From a virus: a stretch of DNA of 38,161 bases. The position numbers were made by a program, and so were the translations under genes. Shown here piece by piece: positions 21,604 through 31,900 of this stretch. Positions within the stretch are counted from its first letter, which is position 1; the number at the start of each line of letters is the position of its first letter. Below the pieces are notes generated by a model that saw nothing but the letters and a program-made list of their open reading frames with translations, ran no database searches and was not told the origin of the DNA. The stretch covers positions 1 to 38,161 of IMG/VR virus record IMGVR_UViG_3300024520_000215. The stretch is one strand, 5' to 3'.

Positions 21604-23057
21604 TGGCGGGGCGATTCTTTCCCGTTAAAAGCGGGTTCGGAACCGCCACGGCCTCACAGGATGTGAGTGTTGCCGCTGCGCCGACGGGAACGTTTGCCTC
21701 TATCGGGGCGGCAAATTGCTACGCTACGATTGAAGACGCCATTGCGTCGGGGAAACCCTCGAACAACTTTACGACCGGCGATACTGTTATTTGTAGTCAT
21801 TTGCACTCGCAAAGTCTGGCGGGCACTTCTTGTTATTTTGTTGGCGCGGCCGTAGGCGAGGACATTAAAAAAGTTCTTAGCGTCGACGACAGTAACGCCG
21901 ATCAGCTAAAAGCGGGGGCCACCCTTGGGGGGCGGGGGTTATTTACGACCGCTAATGAGTCGTGGTACTTTTACGGCTTAACCATTGAGTCAGGCTGGGG
22001 CGGTTCTGTCGTTTGGGTATACCAGTCCGGGGTCTATGTGCATTTCCAAAGCTGTACCTTCACGTCAACGTCAACGTCGACGGGGATGGACATGTTTCTT
22101 GTCTCAGGAGATGCGGCGCAAGTAATTGTGGAGGATGGCACCTTCAAATTTAACCGTGTCGACCAAACGGTGGTGCAAATAAGCGGTCGCGCACACATAA
22201 CGTTTATCGGCGGGCAGATTGACGGCATCGGCGTCAGTCCGAGAAGTTTCACGGAGGGCGGGTATTCCTCCGGCGGCGGATATGTCCGAGTGCTGGGAAC
22301 GGACCTTAGCAACATGGATTCTAATGCTGCGTCTTATCTGGTCAAAGGGGCGGGCAGCGCCAGAACCGTCGACGATGTAATTTTTGCGCAGTTTTATAAC
22401 GTTAAGCTTCCGGCAACCTTTGGTGGTGCCGTAGACGAAACGCTTTCTCAGGTGTCGTCGCCGATTCGTATTGAGTTAATAGGCGTGTCACCGACCAACC
22501 CGCATGTGTACGAGTTGCATCTTCCGGAGGGAACGGTAAAAAGCGTCACCAATCACAATTTGAATACATCGACTAACCTGCAGCCGAGCACAAATTATTC
22601 CTTCGAGGTCGAGACGTCGTCGTTAACCAGTTTCTTTCAGCCGCTTCGGTTTAGATTGCCTGTCAAGTACGCGGATTTAAATGCGAGCGCCAGCGATGTA
22701 TTGACCCTTGAGGTTAATAGTGAGGTTTCCCTTGATGGCGATGATTTAAAACTTTACCTGGGTTACGCGGACGACGCTGATCCGATGATTATGAATTTTT
22801 TGGGCAGCCACGACGCGCCCGAGTCCGGGAAGTGGGCGGGACACCAAAACATGCTGGGCGGCTTTAGCGCAGAAGTTCTATCGGTAGGCGGCGCATGGAC
22901 GGGATTCACGAGTTCCAATCCGAAAGTTTTGAAGGTTGATACCTCTGGAGACGCGGCTGAGGTGGACAACGCCCTAGCACCCTATGGGTGGGTTGATATT
23001 TACAAATTTACGGACACTAACCCAATTTACCTCGACACTGAGATTGGTCATGAGTAA
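21603..23057 (+). CDS. Putative accessory fibre/beta-helix structural protein
   Basis: 484 residues, TAATG-coupled to the previous gene. The N-terminal two-thirds has short Gly/Asn-punctuated beta strands (YATIEDAIASG, VVWVYQSGVYVHFQSCTF, AHITFIGGQIDG), a pattern of right-handed beta-helix or fibre proteins. The C-terminal third contains a TFYSFEV-like beta domain and the run LTLEVNSEVSLDG. Codon use is atypical: many GGG, TTA, TTT and AAA codons compared with GGC/CTG/TTC in the core genes. It may be a head fibre or second receptor-binding protein; a polysaccharide-active role is possible but no catalytic motif is visible. Confidence 0.65.
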   Translation: MAGRFFPVKSGFGTATASQDVSVAAAPTGTFASIGAANCYATIEDAIASGKPSNNFTTGDTVICSHLHSQSLAGTSCYFVGAAVGEDIKKVLSVDDSNADQLKAGATLGGRGLFTTANESWYFYGLTIESGWGGSVVWVYQSGVYVHFQSCTFTSTSTSTGMDMFLVSGDAAQVIVEDGTFKFNRVDQTVVQISGRAHITFIGGQIDGIGVSPRSFTEGGYSSGGGYVRVLGTDLSNMDSNAASYLVKGAGSARTVDDVIFAQFYNVKLPATFGGAVDETLSQVSSPIRIELIGVSPTNPHVYELHLPEGTVKSVTNHNLNTSTNLQPSTNYSFEVETSSLTSFFQPLRFRLPVKYADLNASASDVLTLEVNSEVSLDGDDLKLYLGYADDADPMIMNFLGSHDAPESGKWAGHQNMLGGFSAEVLSVGGAWTGFTSSNPKVLKVDTSGDAAEVDNALAPYGWVDIYKFTDTNPIYLDTEIGHE

Positions 23058-23674
23058 TGGCTAAAAAATTCTGGGGGACGCCACCAGACTTATTTCCAAA
23101 CCATCAAACAACTCTGTTTCTCGATACAGAGAGCGGCAAGAAATTTTGGGCGTCGAATGAGATAATTCTAGAGAACTCTGCGGCAGGCCCAGAAACCGTT
23201 ATCGTCAGCAAAGCTGTTTGGAATTGGAGTGACAAGGACTTCAACGTCAACGCAGCGTCCCGCATTGAGCCCACCAAAGCCGAGTGGAACTGGGACGCCA
23301 AGGCACTCAATGTCAACGCTGCAACTGAAATCGTTGTCAACAAGGACGTCTGGAACTGGAACGCTAAGGACGTCACCGAGAAAGCCGACACGCTGATCGC
23401 ACCCCTCAAGGCCATCTGGAATTGGGACGGGAAGAATCTCAGTGCCAACTCGGGTGTTTCTGTCGTCATTCCCAAGGCCGTTTGGACCTGGGCTGCTGAG
23501 AACGTCACCACACGCACTGACTTCATCGAGGTCATCGCAAAAGCCATCTGGTATTGGAACCGTAAGCCGCTGTCGTTCACCGGCATGTCTCGGAGTACCT
23601 TGATTGCCGAACTGACCCGCAGCCTTTCACAACCTTTGTACAAGTCCCTGTTTCGCAAACCTTCTGAGGAGTAA
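23057..23674 (+). CDS. Protein with five-plus 22-residue WNW repeats
   Basis: 205 residues, ATG overlapping the previous stop (TAATGG). After about 52 residues comes a tandem array with a strict 22-residue period. Each unit begins K-A-x-W-N-W-x-x-K and is followed by a beta strand and a spacer (VNAATEIVV type). Five full units plus a partial sixth (KAIWYWNRKPLSF) are visible. Similar Trp-x-Trp repeats occur in other phage structural proteins of unknown role. The first ~140 bp has the AT-leaning codon use of the preceding cassette, while the repeats have the genome-typical use, so a recombination joint may lie inside this gene. Confidence 0.72.
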   Translation: MAKKFWGTPPDLFPNHQTTLFLDTESGKKFWASNEIILENSAAGPETVIVSKAVWNWSDKDFNVNAASRIEPTKAEWNWDAKALNVNAATEIVVNKDVWNWNAKDVTEKADTLIAPLKAIWNWDGKNLSANSGVSVVIPKAVWTWAAENVTTRTDFIEVIAKAIWYWNRKPLSFTGMSRSTLIAELTRSLSQPLYKSLFRKPSEE

Positions 23675-23676
23675 CC

Positions 23677-24261
23677 ATGGCGTCACTTGAACCCACGTCG
23701 CGGCTCGAAGCCGTGAACGTGATTCTGTCCGCGCTCGGCCAGGCTCCTGTCAGCACGCTTGAAGGCAACAGCTCAACCACCGTAGCGAAGGCCAAGGCGA
23801 TACTGGACGAATTCTCCCGCGCCATTCAAAGCGAAGGCTGGAAGTTCAACACCGAAGAGGACTACACGCTGGTGCGTGATGTTAACAACAAGATTGCGTT
23901 GCCGTTGAACACGCTGCAAGTGGACCCGGACGACATATCCAAGGACTACGTGCAGCGCGGTCAATACTTGTATGACGCCAAGAAACATGTCGATACGTTC
24001 GACGGTAACGTCAAGGTAACCATCGTCTTCTACTTTGACTTCGAGTCGTTACCGGAGGTGGCGCGACGTTACATCTCCGTGGTGACGGCTCGAACCTTTC
24101 ACAGACGTGAGCGCAAAGACCAACAGCAGGAAATCATCACTGAGCGTGAAGAGTTGACCGCAAGGTCCAACATGGACCGGCAGTACGCACGGAACGCTGA
24201 TTTTACGCTGCTGTCGCACGACACCGTGCGCGGTTACCGCCGACCAGTCCTCCGTAGATAA
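23677..24261 (+). CDS. gp11: Tail tubular protein A, T7 gp11-like
   Basis: 194 residues (T7 gp11: 196). It opens with SRLEAVNVILSALGQAPVSTLEG, the hallmark N-terminus of gatekeeper tail tubular A proteins, and contains EFSRAIQSEGWKFNTEEDY and ALPLNTLQVDP. The protein would form the ring joining the portal to the nozzle. ATG lies 2 bp after the preceding stop; gp12 begins 2 bp after its end. Confidence 0.95.
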   Translation: MASLEPTSRLEAVNVILSALGQAPVSTLEGNSSTTVAKAKAILDEFSRAIQSEGWKFNTEEDYTLVRDVNNKIALPLNTLQVDPDDISKDYVQRGQYLYDAKKHVDTFDGNVKVTIVFYFDFESLPEVARRYISVVTARTFHRRERKDQQQEIITEREELTARSNMDRQYARNADFTLLSHDTVRGYRRPVLRR

Positions 24262-24263
24262 CT

Positions 24264-26315
24264 ATGGGACGACCAGTCAGTTACACGATTCCGAGTTTGT
24301 TCAACGGAGTCAGCCAACAGCCGGACTCGATTCGACATCCTTCACAGCTCACCTCTCAGGTGAACCGCATGTCGGACCTCGTGAAGGGTCTTGGGAAACG
24401 CGCACCAACCCAACATGTCGTCAAGCTTCAGACCGCACTTGCGGGCAACGCGTTCTTACACACCATCAACCGTGACGTAGTCGAGCGCTACACCGTCATC
24501 ATCACTAATGGCGACCTGAAGGTGTACGACCTGGCGGGCAATGAGAAGACCGTCGCGTTCCCGGATGCGAAGGCATACCTGACGGCTACCAACCCCCGCG
24601 CCGAGTTCGCCGCAGTAACCATCGCGGACTTCACGTTCATCGTGAACAAAACGACCACCGTCGCGATGGACCCAACGCAGGACGGGCAGACTCTAACAGG
24701 GACCGTGCAAACGTTCTCTAACCTGCCCGCTGGTGTGACTGGCAACATCTACGAAATCAAGGGTGACGCAAACACCCAGTTCGACAACTACTTCGTGGAG
24801 AAGCTGGCAACCGGAGTCTGGAAGGAACGCGAGAAGCCAGACCTTGAGGACGCTTTTGATGCGTCCACGATGCCACATCAACTCGTGCGCGAATCAAGTG
24901 GGGACTTCACGTTCCAACAGGCTACTTGGGGCGGAAGACTTGCAGGTGACGAGACCACTTCCGAAGAGCCTGGATTTGTCGGGAAGAAAGTTACTGATGT
25001 GTTCTTCCACCGAAACCGTCTAGGTCTCACAGCGGGAGAAGCGATTGTATTCAGCGCGGCAGGCGAGTTCTTTAACTTTTGGCGCGAAACTGCGACGGCT
25101 GTTCTCGACAGCGACCCTATTGACGGTGCTGTCAGTCACACTAAAGTCTCCAACATAAACCACGCGGTACCGTTCAATAAGTCGCTATTGCTGTTCTCAG
25201 ACCAAACACAGTTCGAACTGTCCACTGACACCGTACTTACTTCCAAGACGGTCAAAATTGACCAGTCCACCGAGTTCGAGTCAGTTGGCACAGCGCGGCC
25301 AGTCGGTGCTGGACAGAATGTATTCTTTGCTACTCAGCGGGGACGCTTCTCGGGAATCCGCGAGTATTTCGTTGAGACCAACACTGTCTCCAATGATGCC
25401 GCAGACGTAACGGGTCACGTACCTGAGTTCTTGCCCAAGAACATCTTCAAGCTCGCCGCCTCAAGCAACGAAGACTTGCTGCTAGGGTTGACGACGGACA
25501 ACGCCAACCGGGTGTACGTCTATAAGTACTTCTGGGTGGGCGATGAGAAAGTCCAGTCGAGCTGGTCGTTTTGGGAGTTTGACTCCGGTGACACCGTGCT
25601 GAACGTAGATTTCATTCAGTCCGAGATTTGGATTGCCATTGAGCGCAGTGACGGCGTGTATCTGGAGAAGATTCAGCTTCAGGACGACCCAGAGTTCGCT
25701 GACTTTGGTTACGACGTTCTGCTAGACCGGCGCCATTCATTCGACGAGACCGACGCCACGTACGACGCAGGCAACGACGAGACAACGTGGACGCTGCCAT
25801 ACGTTGACAGCGGAACCTTTCAACTGGTGCTGACGGGTGACTATGCGGGTCGCAAGGGAGAAGTGGTTCCCATCACGAGACCCACGTCCTCGACCATCAA
25901 AGCCAGCGGGAAGTTCGATACCGGCGACGTTGTAGTTGGGCGCGTCTACAACAGCTCGGCAGAACTCTCCAAGCAGTTCGTGCGGGAGACCGTGGGCGAG
26001 GGTAGCAAGCCCGTCCTAGAGGGTGACCTGTACTTGCAGGACATGAAGTTCTCCTTCAAGGACACCGGGTATTTTGAAGTGCACGTCAAGCCCCGCAAGG
26101 GTGGTGACACGTTTATCGATGCGTCAACCGGGCGAATCATCGGCGAGTCATTCGTCGTGGGTGAGGTACCGATAACCACGGGCACTTTCAGTATCGGCAT
26201 CGGTGCAGACGCCCAAGAGGTGACCATTACTGTCGTCAACAATAGTCACCTCCCGGACAACATCACGTTAGCCGGGTGGACCGGAGACTTCGTATTGAAG
26301 CACGGACGTGTATAG
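24264..26315 (+). CDS. gp12: Tail tubular protein B (nozzle), T7 gp12-like
   Basis: 683 residues (T7: 794). The N-terminus YTIPSLFNGVSQQPDSIRHPSQ is diagnostic of the nozzle family, as are GKKVTDVFFHRNRLGLTAGE and VFFATQRGRFSGIREYFV. It is the tail tip to which fibres attach. It starts 2 bp after gp11 and its end overlaps the GTG of the gp13-like gene by 8 nt. The shorter length lies in the C-terminal half, so one or more insertion domains of T7 gp12 may be absent. Confidence 0.96.
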   Translation: MGRPVSYTIPSLFNGVSQQPDSIRHPSQLTSQVNRMSDLVKGLGKRAPTQHVVKLQTALAGNAFLHTINRDVVERYTVIITNGDLKVYDLAGNEKTVAFPDAKAYLTATNPRAEFAAVTIADFTFIVNKTTTVAMDPTQDGQTLTGTVQTFSNLPAGVTGNIYEIKGDANTQFDNYFVEKLATGVWKEREKPDLEDAFDASTMPHQLVRESSGDFTFQQATWGGRLAGDETTSEEPGFVGKKVTDVFFHRNRLGLTAGEAIVFSAAGEFFNFWRETATAVLDSDPIDGAVSHTKVSNINHAVPFNKSLLLFSDQTQFELSTDTVLTSKTVKIDQSTEFESVGTARPVGAGQNVFFATQRGRFSGIREYFVETNTVSNDAADVTGHVPEFLPKNIFKLAASSNEDLLLGLTTDNANRVYVYKYFWVGDEKVQSSWSFWEFDSGDTVLNVDFIQSEIWIAIERSDGVYLEKIQLQDDPEFADFGYDVLLDRRHSFDETDATYDAGNDETTWTLPYVDSGTFQLVLTGDYAGRKGEVVPITRPTSSTIKASGKFDTGDVVVGRVYNSSAELSKQFVRETVGEGSKPVLEGDLYLQDMKFSFKDTGYFEVHVKPRKGGDTFIDASTGRIIGESFVVGEVPITTGTFSIGIGADAQEVTITVVNNSHLPDNITLAGWTGDFVLKHGRV

Positions 26316-26775
26316 ATTCTCGCCTGCATTCCCAGAGGACGCACGCGCATTCTCCCGGATGCTAAGACCTATCGACCAGTTGGAGGCAGAGGCTCTCAGT
26401 GGACTGCCTGCATACGTTGTTATCGAACAAAGCATCACCAACAGCGATAGAGCCCAGTTGATTTGTGGCGACCTAGGAGAGCCTCACTACTTGTGGGGCG
26501 TCTCCAAGAGTCCGCATGAGCCAACAGTTGGAATGCCGTGGATGCTGGCGACGACAAGCGCTACGTTTCCCCGAGAGTTTCTACCAAAGTCGCGGGATAT
26601 CGTAGCGTGGATGCAGAGCCGCTACGACGTGCTGTGGAACCTGGTACACGTAGACAACCACAAGGCACGGCGTTGGCTTGAGCGACTCGGCTTCACGTTT
26701 CCCAAGAACAAGCGTCACCTATTTAACAACGAACCCTTTATGGAATTTATGAGGACCGCTCCCTATGTGCGTTGA
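26308..26775 (+). CDS. gp13: Internal virion protein gp13-like (GNAT-type fold)
   Basis: 155 residues (T7 gp13: 138). The segment SRYDVLWNLVHVDNHKARRWLERLGFTF closely parallels T7 gp13 (DTLWNYVWVGNT..IRFLKTIGAVF), and the pattern resembles an acetyltransferase (GNAT) C-terminal half. No complete acetyl-CoA loop (Q/RxxGxG/A) is seen, so it is probably a structural, non-enzymatic relative. The GTG start at 26308 lies inside gp12; an upstream ribosome-binding site is weak. The position between gp12 and gp14 is as in T7. Confidence 0.85.
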   Translation: MYRFSPAFPEDARAFSRMLRPIDQLEAEALSGLPAYVVIEQSITNSDRAQLICGDLGEPHYLWGVSKSPHEPTVGMPWMLATTSATFPREFLPKSRDIVAWMQSRYDVLWNLVHVDNHKARRWLERLGFTFPKNKRHLFNNEPFMEFMRTAPYVR

Positions 26776-27271
26776 CCCAGTGACGGCAATATCCATCTTT
26801 ACGACCGTTGCAGGTTTCATCGGCGACAGTCAGGCCGCAGACGACCAGGACGACCAAATCCTGGAGCAGCAGCGACTGAACAACGAAGCACTGTTGGCTC
26901 GCCAGCAAGAGGTCAACGAGGACGCCACGAAAGAGACGTCCGAAGCAACCATCGAGGCTCGGAAGAAACGCGCCACGCTGAGAGTGGCTGCTGGTGAGTC
27001 CGGCTTGACCGGAAACTTCATCGACACACTGGAAGGAGGCGTAGCAGGCGACCTGGGCCGAACGCGCACCAACATCGAGAAGCAGCGCAAGCGCGAAGAG
27101 AAGCAACTGGAGCGCGAGAAGAAGGGAGCTAGCAGTCGTGCCCAGAGCCAGCTCAATAGTGTCCAGCGCCCATCCATTGTGGGTGCTGGTTTGCAGATTG
27201 CAGGCAGTACGTTAAATGGCAGCGGCTCGACAAAGAAAGTCACCACAATCAGCGGCGGTGGCCGCGCATAA
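26765..27271 (+). CDS. gp14: Internal virion protein B, T7 gp14-like
   Basis: 168 residues (T7: 196). Typical features are an N-terminal MCVDPVTA followed by a hydrophobic segment (AISIFTTVAGFIG), then a long charged coiled coil from about 25 to 135 (QEVNEDATKETSEATIEARKK and IEKQRKREEKQLEREKK) and a Gly/Ser-rich end. In T7, gp14 is ejected into the outer membrane to form the first part of the DNA channel. It overlaps gp13 by 11 nt; gp15 follows after 9 bp. Confidence 0.88.
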   Translation: MCVDPVTAISIFTTVAGFIGDSQAADDQDDQILEQQRLNNEALLARQQEVNEDATKETSEATIEARKKRATLRVAAGESGLTGNFIDTLEGGVAGDLGRTRTNIEKQRKREEKQLEREKKGASSRAQSQLNSVQRPSIVGAGLQIAGSTLNGSGSTKKVTTISGGGRA

Positions 27272-27280
27272 AGGAACTCC

Positions 27281-28951
27281 ATGCCCCGATTCGTTACACG
27301 TAGACGAGCTACGCGAGCGCCTGTAGACGACACGCTACCCGTTGCTCGGACAAGTGCAGTTGCGCGACCCGTAGACCTCGGACCAGCGGTAGCGCCTCGG
27401 AACGGCTTCCAGGATTTGGCTGGAGCGTTGGTCCCTTTCAACCGCCAACTAGCCGGACACATTGAAGACCAAAATAAGGAAGAGCAGGCACGGCAGGAAG
27501 CTGCTGGTCGCGTATCCGCAATTCGTGGCGAAGCTCTGACGCAGGACGCGAACCCGTGGTTTGCGAGTGAGTACCTCAAAGCAACAGGTGAACTCGCGTC
27601 ACGCCGATACCACACCAATCTTGTGCAGATGTGGGAATCGTTTGACGTATCTGCGCACGCTGACCCGGAAGTCGCTCTCGAAGCTCAGCTACAGAGAATG
27701 CGTCAGGCGATGGGTGGTGACCTTGACGACCCAAATTATGCCGAAGGGTTCTTTCCCGGCATGGAACAGGCCGAGGCGGACATCCGTAAGCGCTTCCGCG
27801 ATGAGATGGTGGACGACCTGGATCGGCGGCGGCGCACCGAAGCCATCGAGTGGACTACGAACGAAGTTGGTATTGGGGGCATTTCATCGGACAACTTCAC
27901 GGCTTATCGCGAGGCAATCCGTACCCGCTATGGACTTAGCCGTGATGAGGCCAATCAGGCTCTTGTTACCGCCATCCGGGGCATCACTCAGCAGACCGGT
28001 GACGTTGACCTATGGGACTTTGCCTATGAGCCGTTGAGGGGAGAGTCCGGGATTCGGCTCATCTCCAACCCCGCGCTGCGTGACCAAATTATCAACGCAA
28101 CCCGTGAGGCAGAGAACCGGTTTCTTCAGATAGAGAACCTCCGCACCAAGCGCGACAACGAACTCAAGAAGGAACGCACCGACGCAGTAACCGCACAACT
28201 CACACGGAAAGTCATGGACGTCGTAGAAAGCGGAGAAGATCGAGAAGGTCTATTGCCACAGCTCGACCAGGCGCTCGACGCGGACCTTCTTTCAGAGACT
28301 GCGTACATGACACTAAGAAGGGCGCTGCTCGACGAGACTGATTGGCCATCTGATCCCAATGTCTCCGCCAGCCTTGAGATTCGAGTTCGCAAAGGCGAAG
28401 CGGGCCAGGCTGACATCTACGCAGCCTACATCGCAAAGGACATTAACAGACGTGAGTTATCGCGGCTCTTGGGTATTCAGAACGACACTCAAGGTGGTGG
28501 GCCCACCAACGTCTTCGATACAGACGCGTACCGGCAGAGCTTGAAGTATATCAATGAGGTGTTGCATCCCAGTGGTGGCTTGATGAGTGGACTCGATAAC
28601 TCCGAGCGGCAGCGGCGAGCATTTGCCCTGTCTGAATTTGACAACCGCGTCACGAAGCTTGGTGATTTGCCAGAAGCTGACCAGCGAAAAGAAATTGAAC
28701 TCATTCGTGACGACATAACTAAGCGCTACAGCAAAGACATCGATCAAGGAAACGTGAGACGAGAGCCACGTTATCCCGCCGCCACGCATGACGAACGTAT
28801 GCGTCGCTTGATAGCGGCGGTGAAGCGCGGAGAAATTTCCGAGGTAGACGCACTCCGCGAAAAGAGACTTCTGGACCAAATGAAACGCGCCGAGCGAAAA
28901 GACTATCTCGATGACCTCCTGCAGCAAGAGCTGCAAAACCAATCTCAGTAA
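27281..28951 (+). CDS. gp15: Internal virion protein C, T7 gp15-like
   Basis: 556 residues, shorter than T7 gp15 (747). It is highly charged and almost entirely helical, with the typical NRQLAGHIEDQNKEEQARQEAAGR region and a WFASEYLKATGELASRRY segment that recalls gp15 N-termini. The C-terminal 100 residues carry Arg/Lys/Glu-rich helices. Located between gp14 and the gp16-like gene with a 9-bp gap on each side. In T7, gp15 forms the periplasmic tube with gp16. Identity rests on order, length and helical charge pattern more than on a signature. Confidence 0.83.
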   Translation: MPRFVTRRRATRAPVDDTLPVARTSAVARPVDLGPAVAPRNGFQDLAGALVPFNRQLAGHIEDQNKEEQARQEAAGRVSAIRGEALTQDANPWFASEYLKATGELASRRYHTNLVQMWESFDVSAHADPEVALEAQLQRMRQAMGGDLDDPNYAEGFFPGMEQAEADIRKRFRDEMVDDLDRRRRTEAIEWTTNEVGIGGISSDNFTAYREAIRTRYGLSRDEANQALVTAIRGITQQTGDVDLWDFAYEPLRGESGIRLISNPALRDQIINATREAENRFLQIENLRTKRDNELKKERTDAVTAQLTRKVMDVVESGEDREGLLPQLDQALDADLLSETAYMTLRRALLDETDWPSDPNVSASLEIRVRKGEAGQADIYAAYIAKDINRRELSRLLGIQNDTQGGGPTNVFDTDAYRQSLKYINEVLHPSGGLMSGLDNSERQRRAFALSEFDNRVTKLGDLPEADQRKEIELIRDDITKRYSKDIDQGNVRREPRYPAATHDERMRRLIAAVKRGEISEVDALREKRLLDQMKRAERKDYLDDLLQQELQNQSQ

Positions 28952-28960
28952 GGAAACCGC

Positions 28961-31900
28961 ATGCCCGACCTTTCAACACACTACGGCCAGCACCGACAAG
29001 AGCAGAACACTCCTGACGCTCGCTGGCAGGCTGTGGTGGAAGACTTCGAGAAAAAACAGCGCGAGTTGCCCAGTCCCTCGCGAGCACCCACGCAGCCACA
29101 GGTCCAGACGCCAACTTCGCCCGGTTCCAGCTCCTTCGCCGGAGACCTAGGCAACTCCGCTCTGGACCTCGGCAAGCAAGTTATCGGCGGAGCACGCGAC
29201 GCCGCCCAAGAAGCCCGCGAGTCTACTCAAGCAGCTTCCGATTGGTTAAACGACAACGTTCTCAACCTGCGGTCTCTCGACAAGGCCATCTTCGGAGACG
29301 CTGCAGAAAACTTGCCGCCGTTGCCGGAGGTCGAGCAATCCGGCAACACCGTGCCTCAGATGGCTAGAGGTGTCTCCCAGTTTTTGAGCGGCTTCATCCC
29401 ACTTTTTAGGGGTCTTCGCGTAGCTGGTGCTGGTGGTCTCGTTTCAGGTGCAGGCGCAGGTGTCGTAACTGACGCATTCGCTTTCGACCCCAAAGACCCC
29501 ACTGCCAGCAACATGATTGAAGACCTGGCAGCGGAACACCCCGCGTTGCGCAATCCCATCACGGAGTTTCTGGCAGTGTCCGAAGACGACACCGAAGCAG
29601 AAGGACGCTTCAAGCGTTCTCTTGAGGGCTTGGGGCTAGGCGTAACGCTGGATGGACTGATAGTCGGACTGAGAGCGTTTCGCAAGTCGAAGCGTGCAGC
29701 TGCAGAAGCACCTGCAAGGACTGCTGGCGATGCCACACCGCCAGTTGCCGATGACGTTACACCTGCGCGTGGCGCATCGCCCATGGGAAAGCCGGTCCGG
29801 GTACGCGCAAGCCCGGCGGTTCGCAAACTGGCGTTGGAGTTAGGCGTGGACCTTGCGAGCATCAAGGGCTCGGGTAGCCGGGGACAAATTACGCGCACCG
29901 ACGTTGACAAAGCCGTGGCTGATGACGTTACACCCGCCGTGGCTGATGACGTTGTTGAAGAGCCCGCAGCACCCGCAGTTCGCATCAACCCAGAACGTGC
30001 AGATGACTTCGCCGAATCACTTCAAGCAGGCAACATCAGCAAAGCCAGCGACGGTCTGGACTTCAATTTCGAGACCATCAACGCGTCGGATGACATCAAG
30101 AAGCTGGTGAATACGACCAGTGAGTTCTTCGGCGATGAAATCACAGCAGCCAAAGGTGGCGAGAAGCGAACGCTGAAAGAAGTAAAAGAGACCGCTGACT
30201 TGCTTGGGTCCACGCCTGACCAGCTGACGAAGGCGTTTGGTGACACGCAGAACCTGGACGCACGCGTAGTCGCGACCAAACGTGTGCTGCTGGCGTCTAC
30301 TGGTCAGCTCCGCGAGCTAATGACCAAAGCCGCCGCAGACACCGCTACCGACTTAGACCTGCTGGCGCTGAAGAAGCACGCCGCACGACACGCAGCAATC
30401 ACTGCAGAGTTCAAAGGCGTGCAGACGGAAGTCGCCCGAGCGCTGAATGCGATGAAGATTGTGACGGGTCCGTATGCCGCGAACATGGATGAAATCATCC
30501 AAGGATTGGGTGGCCGGGACAGCATTAAGAAGTTCGCAAGAGCAGGCCTGGAGCTGGGCGACGATGTCGCGCTGAATGGGTTTGTACGGAAGGCGTGGTG
30601 GGAAAAGTTGGAGTCGTCGGTAGTTGCGCATTTCATGGGCAGCATTCTGTATGGGCCAACGACGCAGATGGTGAACGTTCTCAGTAACAGCCTGATGCCT
30701 GTTGGACGATTTATTGAAACTGGAATCGCCAGCTCTGTGGGAGCCACTCGACGAGCATTAGGTGCAGCAGCTCGCGACGACGACATCGTTATCCAGCAGT
30801 TGCAGGGTCACTTCTTCGGCGCAATCCACGGCTTCAAAGACGCCATACGCGTTTCGAAGCAGGGTTGGGGCGCGTTCGCTGATGCCGTCAAGGCGGCAGC
30901 ACGCGGTGACATGGACAGTGCACGCACAGTCCTCGCGGAGAGCGGTGAGGAGTTTGGTACGGCATGGCGCACCCTTGCATCTGGCGAGCCGCAGCTCGAC
31001 GCGCTAACTAAGCTGGAGCACAATCCACACGCACTCTCCGCAGAAGCATGGGGTGCCACAGGTACGCTAGGTAAGGCGCTCGACGCCTATTCATTCATCA
31101 TGAGCGTCCCGACGCGGGGCCTAGTGACAATGGATGAGTTCTTCAAGAGCATCAACTACCAAGCAGCGCGTTACGAAGAAGGTTACCAAGTAGCCGCGAA
31201 AGAAGGACTGGAGGGTGATGCGTTCAAGGGACGCGTTGCGGAAGTTGCATCTGCAGAAGATGCGGTCTTGCATAAGAACGCGCTGCAGACCTCCCGAGAA
31301 ATGACGTTCACCAATGAGCTGGGCGAGTTGGGACAGGGTGTTCAGCGAGTTCTGGCTAAGCGTCCCATACTGAGGATGCTGGCTCCGTTCGTGCGAACGC
31401 CAGTCAACATTTTGAAGTACGTAGGTAACCGCACCCCGCTGCTGAACGAGTGGGCTTCACACCTACGTGGTGACCTCGCGGCGGGCGGTGCTCGGCGTGA
31501 CATGGCTATGGCAAGAACGGCCATGGGTGCCACGCTGTACGGGACCGCGCTAACTCTGGCTCTTGACGGAAAGATTACCGGGGGCGGTCCCAAGGACCAG
31601 AAGCTGATGCGCGATGCTGGATGGCAGCCGTATAGTTTCAAAGTGGGCGATGAGTACTTCGCGTTCAATCGTACAGACCCATTTGGAATGTTCTTCGGTC
31701 TTGCCGCTGACATCGCGGAAATCTCCGGTCAGTTGGATGAGGTCGAGCTGGACGAACTTTCAGCCATGGCCATCACGGCATTCTCGAAGAACGTCTTCAG
31801 CAAGACCTGGATGACGGGAATATCAGAAGCTGTCAGCGTTATGGACAGCCCCGACATGAATCCGTCTGACAAGTACATGAGGAACCTCCTCGCGTCGTTC

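Noticed and set aside
26830-27618. 262-codon ORF on the minus strand
   Set aside because: It mirrors the gp14/gp15 genes; its Ser/Arg-rich product is a typical shadow translation. Other long minus-strand frames (for example 19485-20171) are shadows too.
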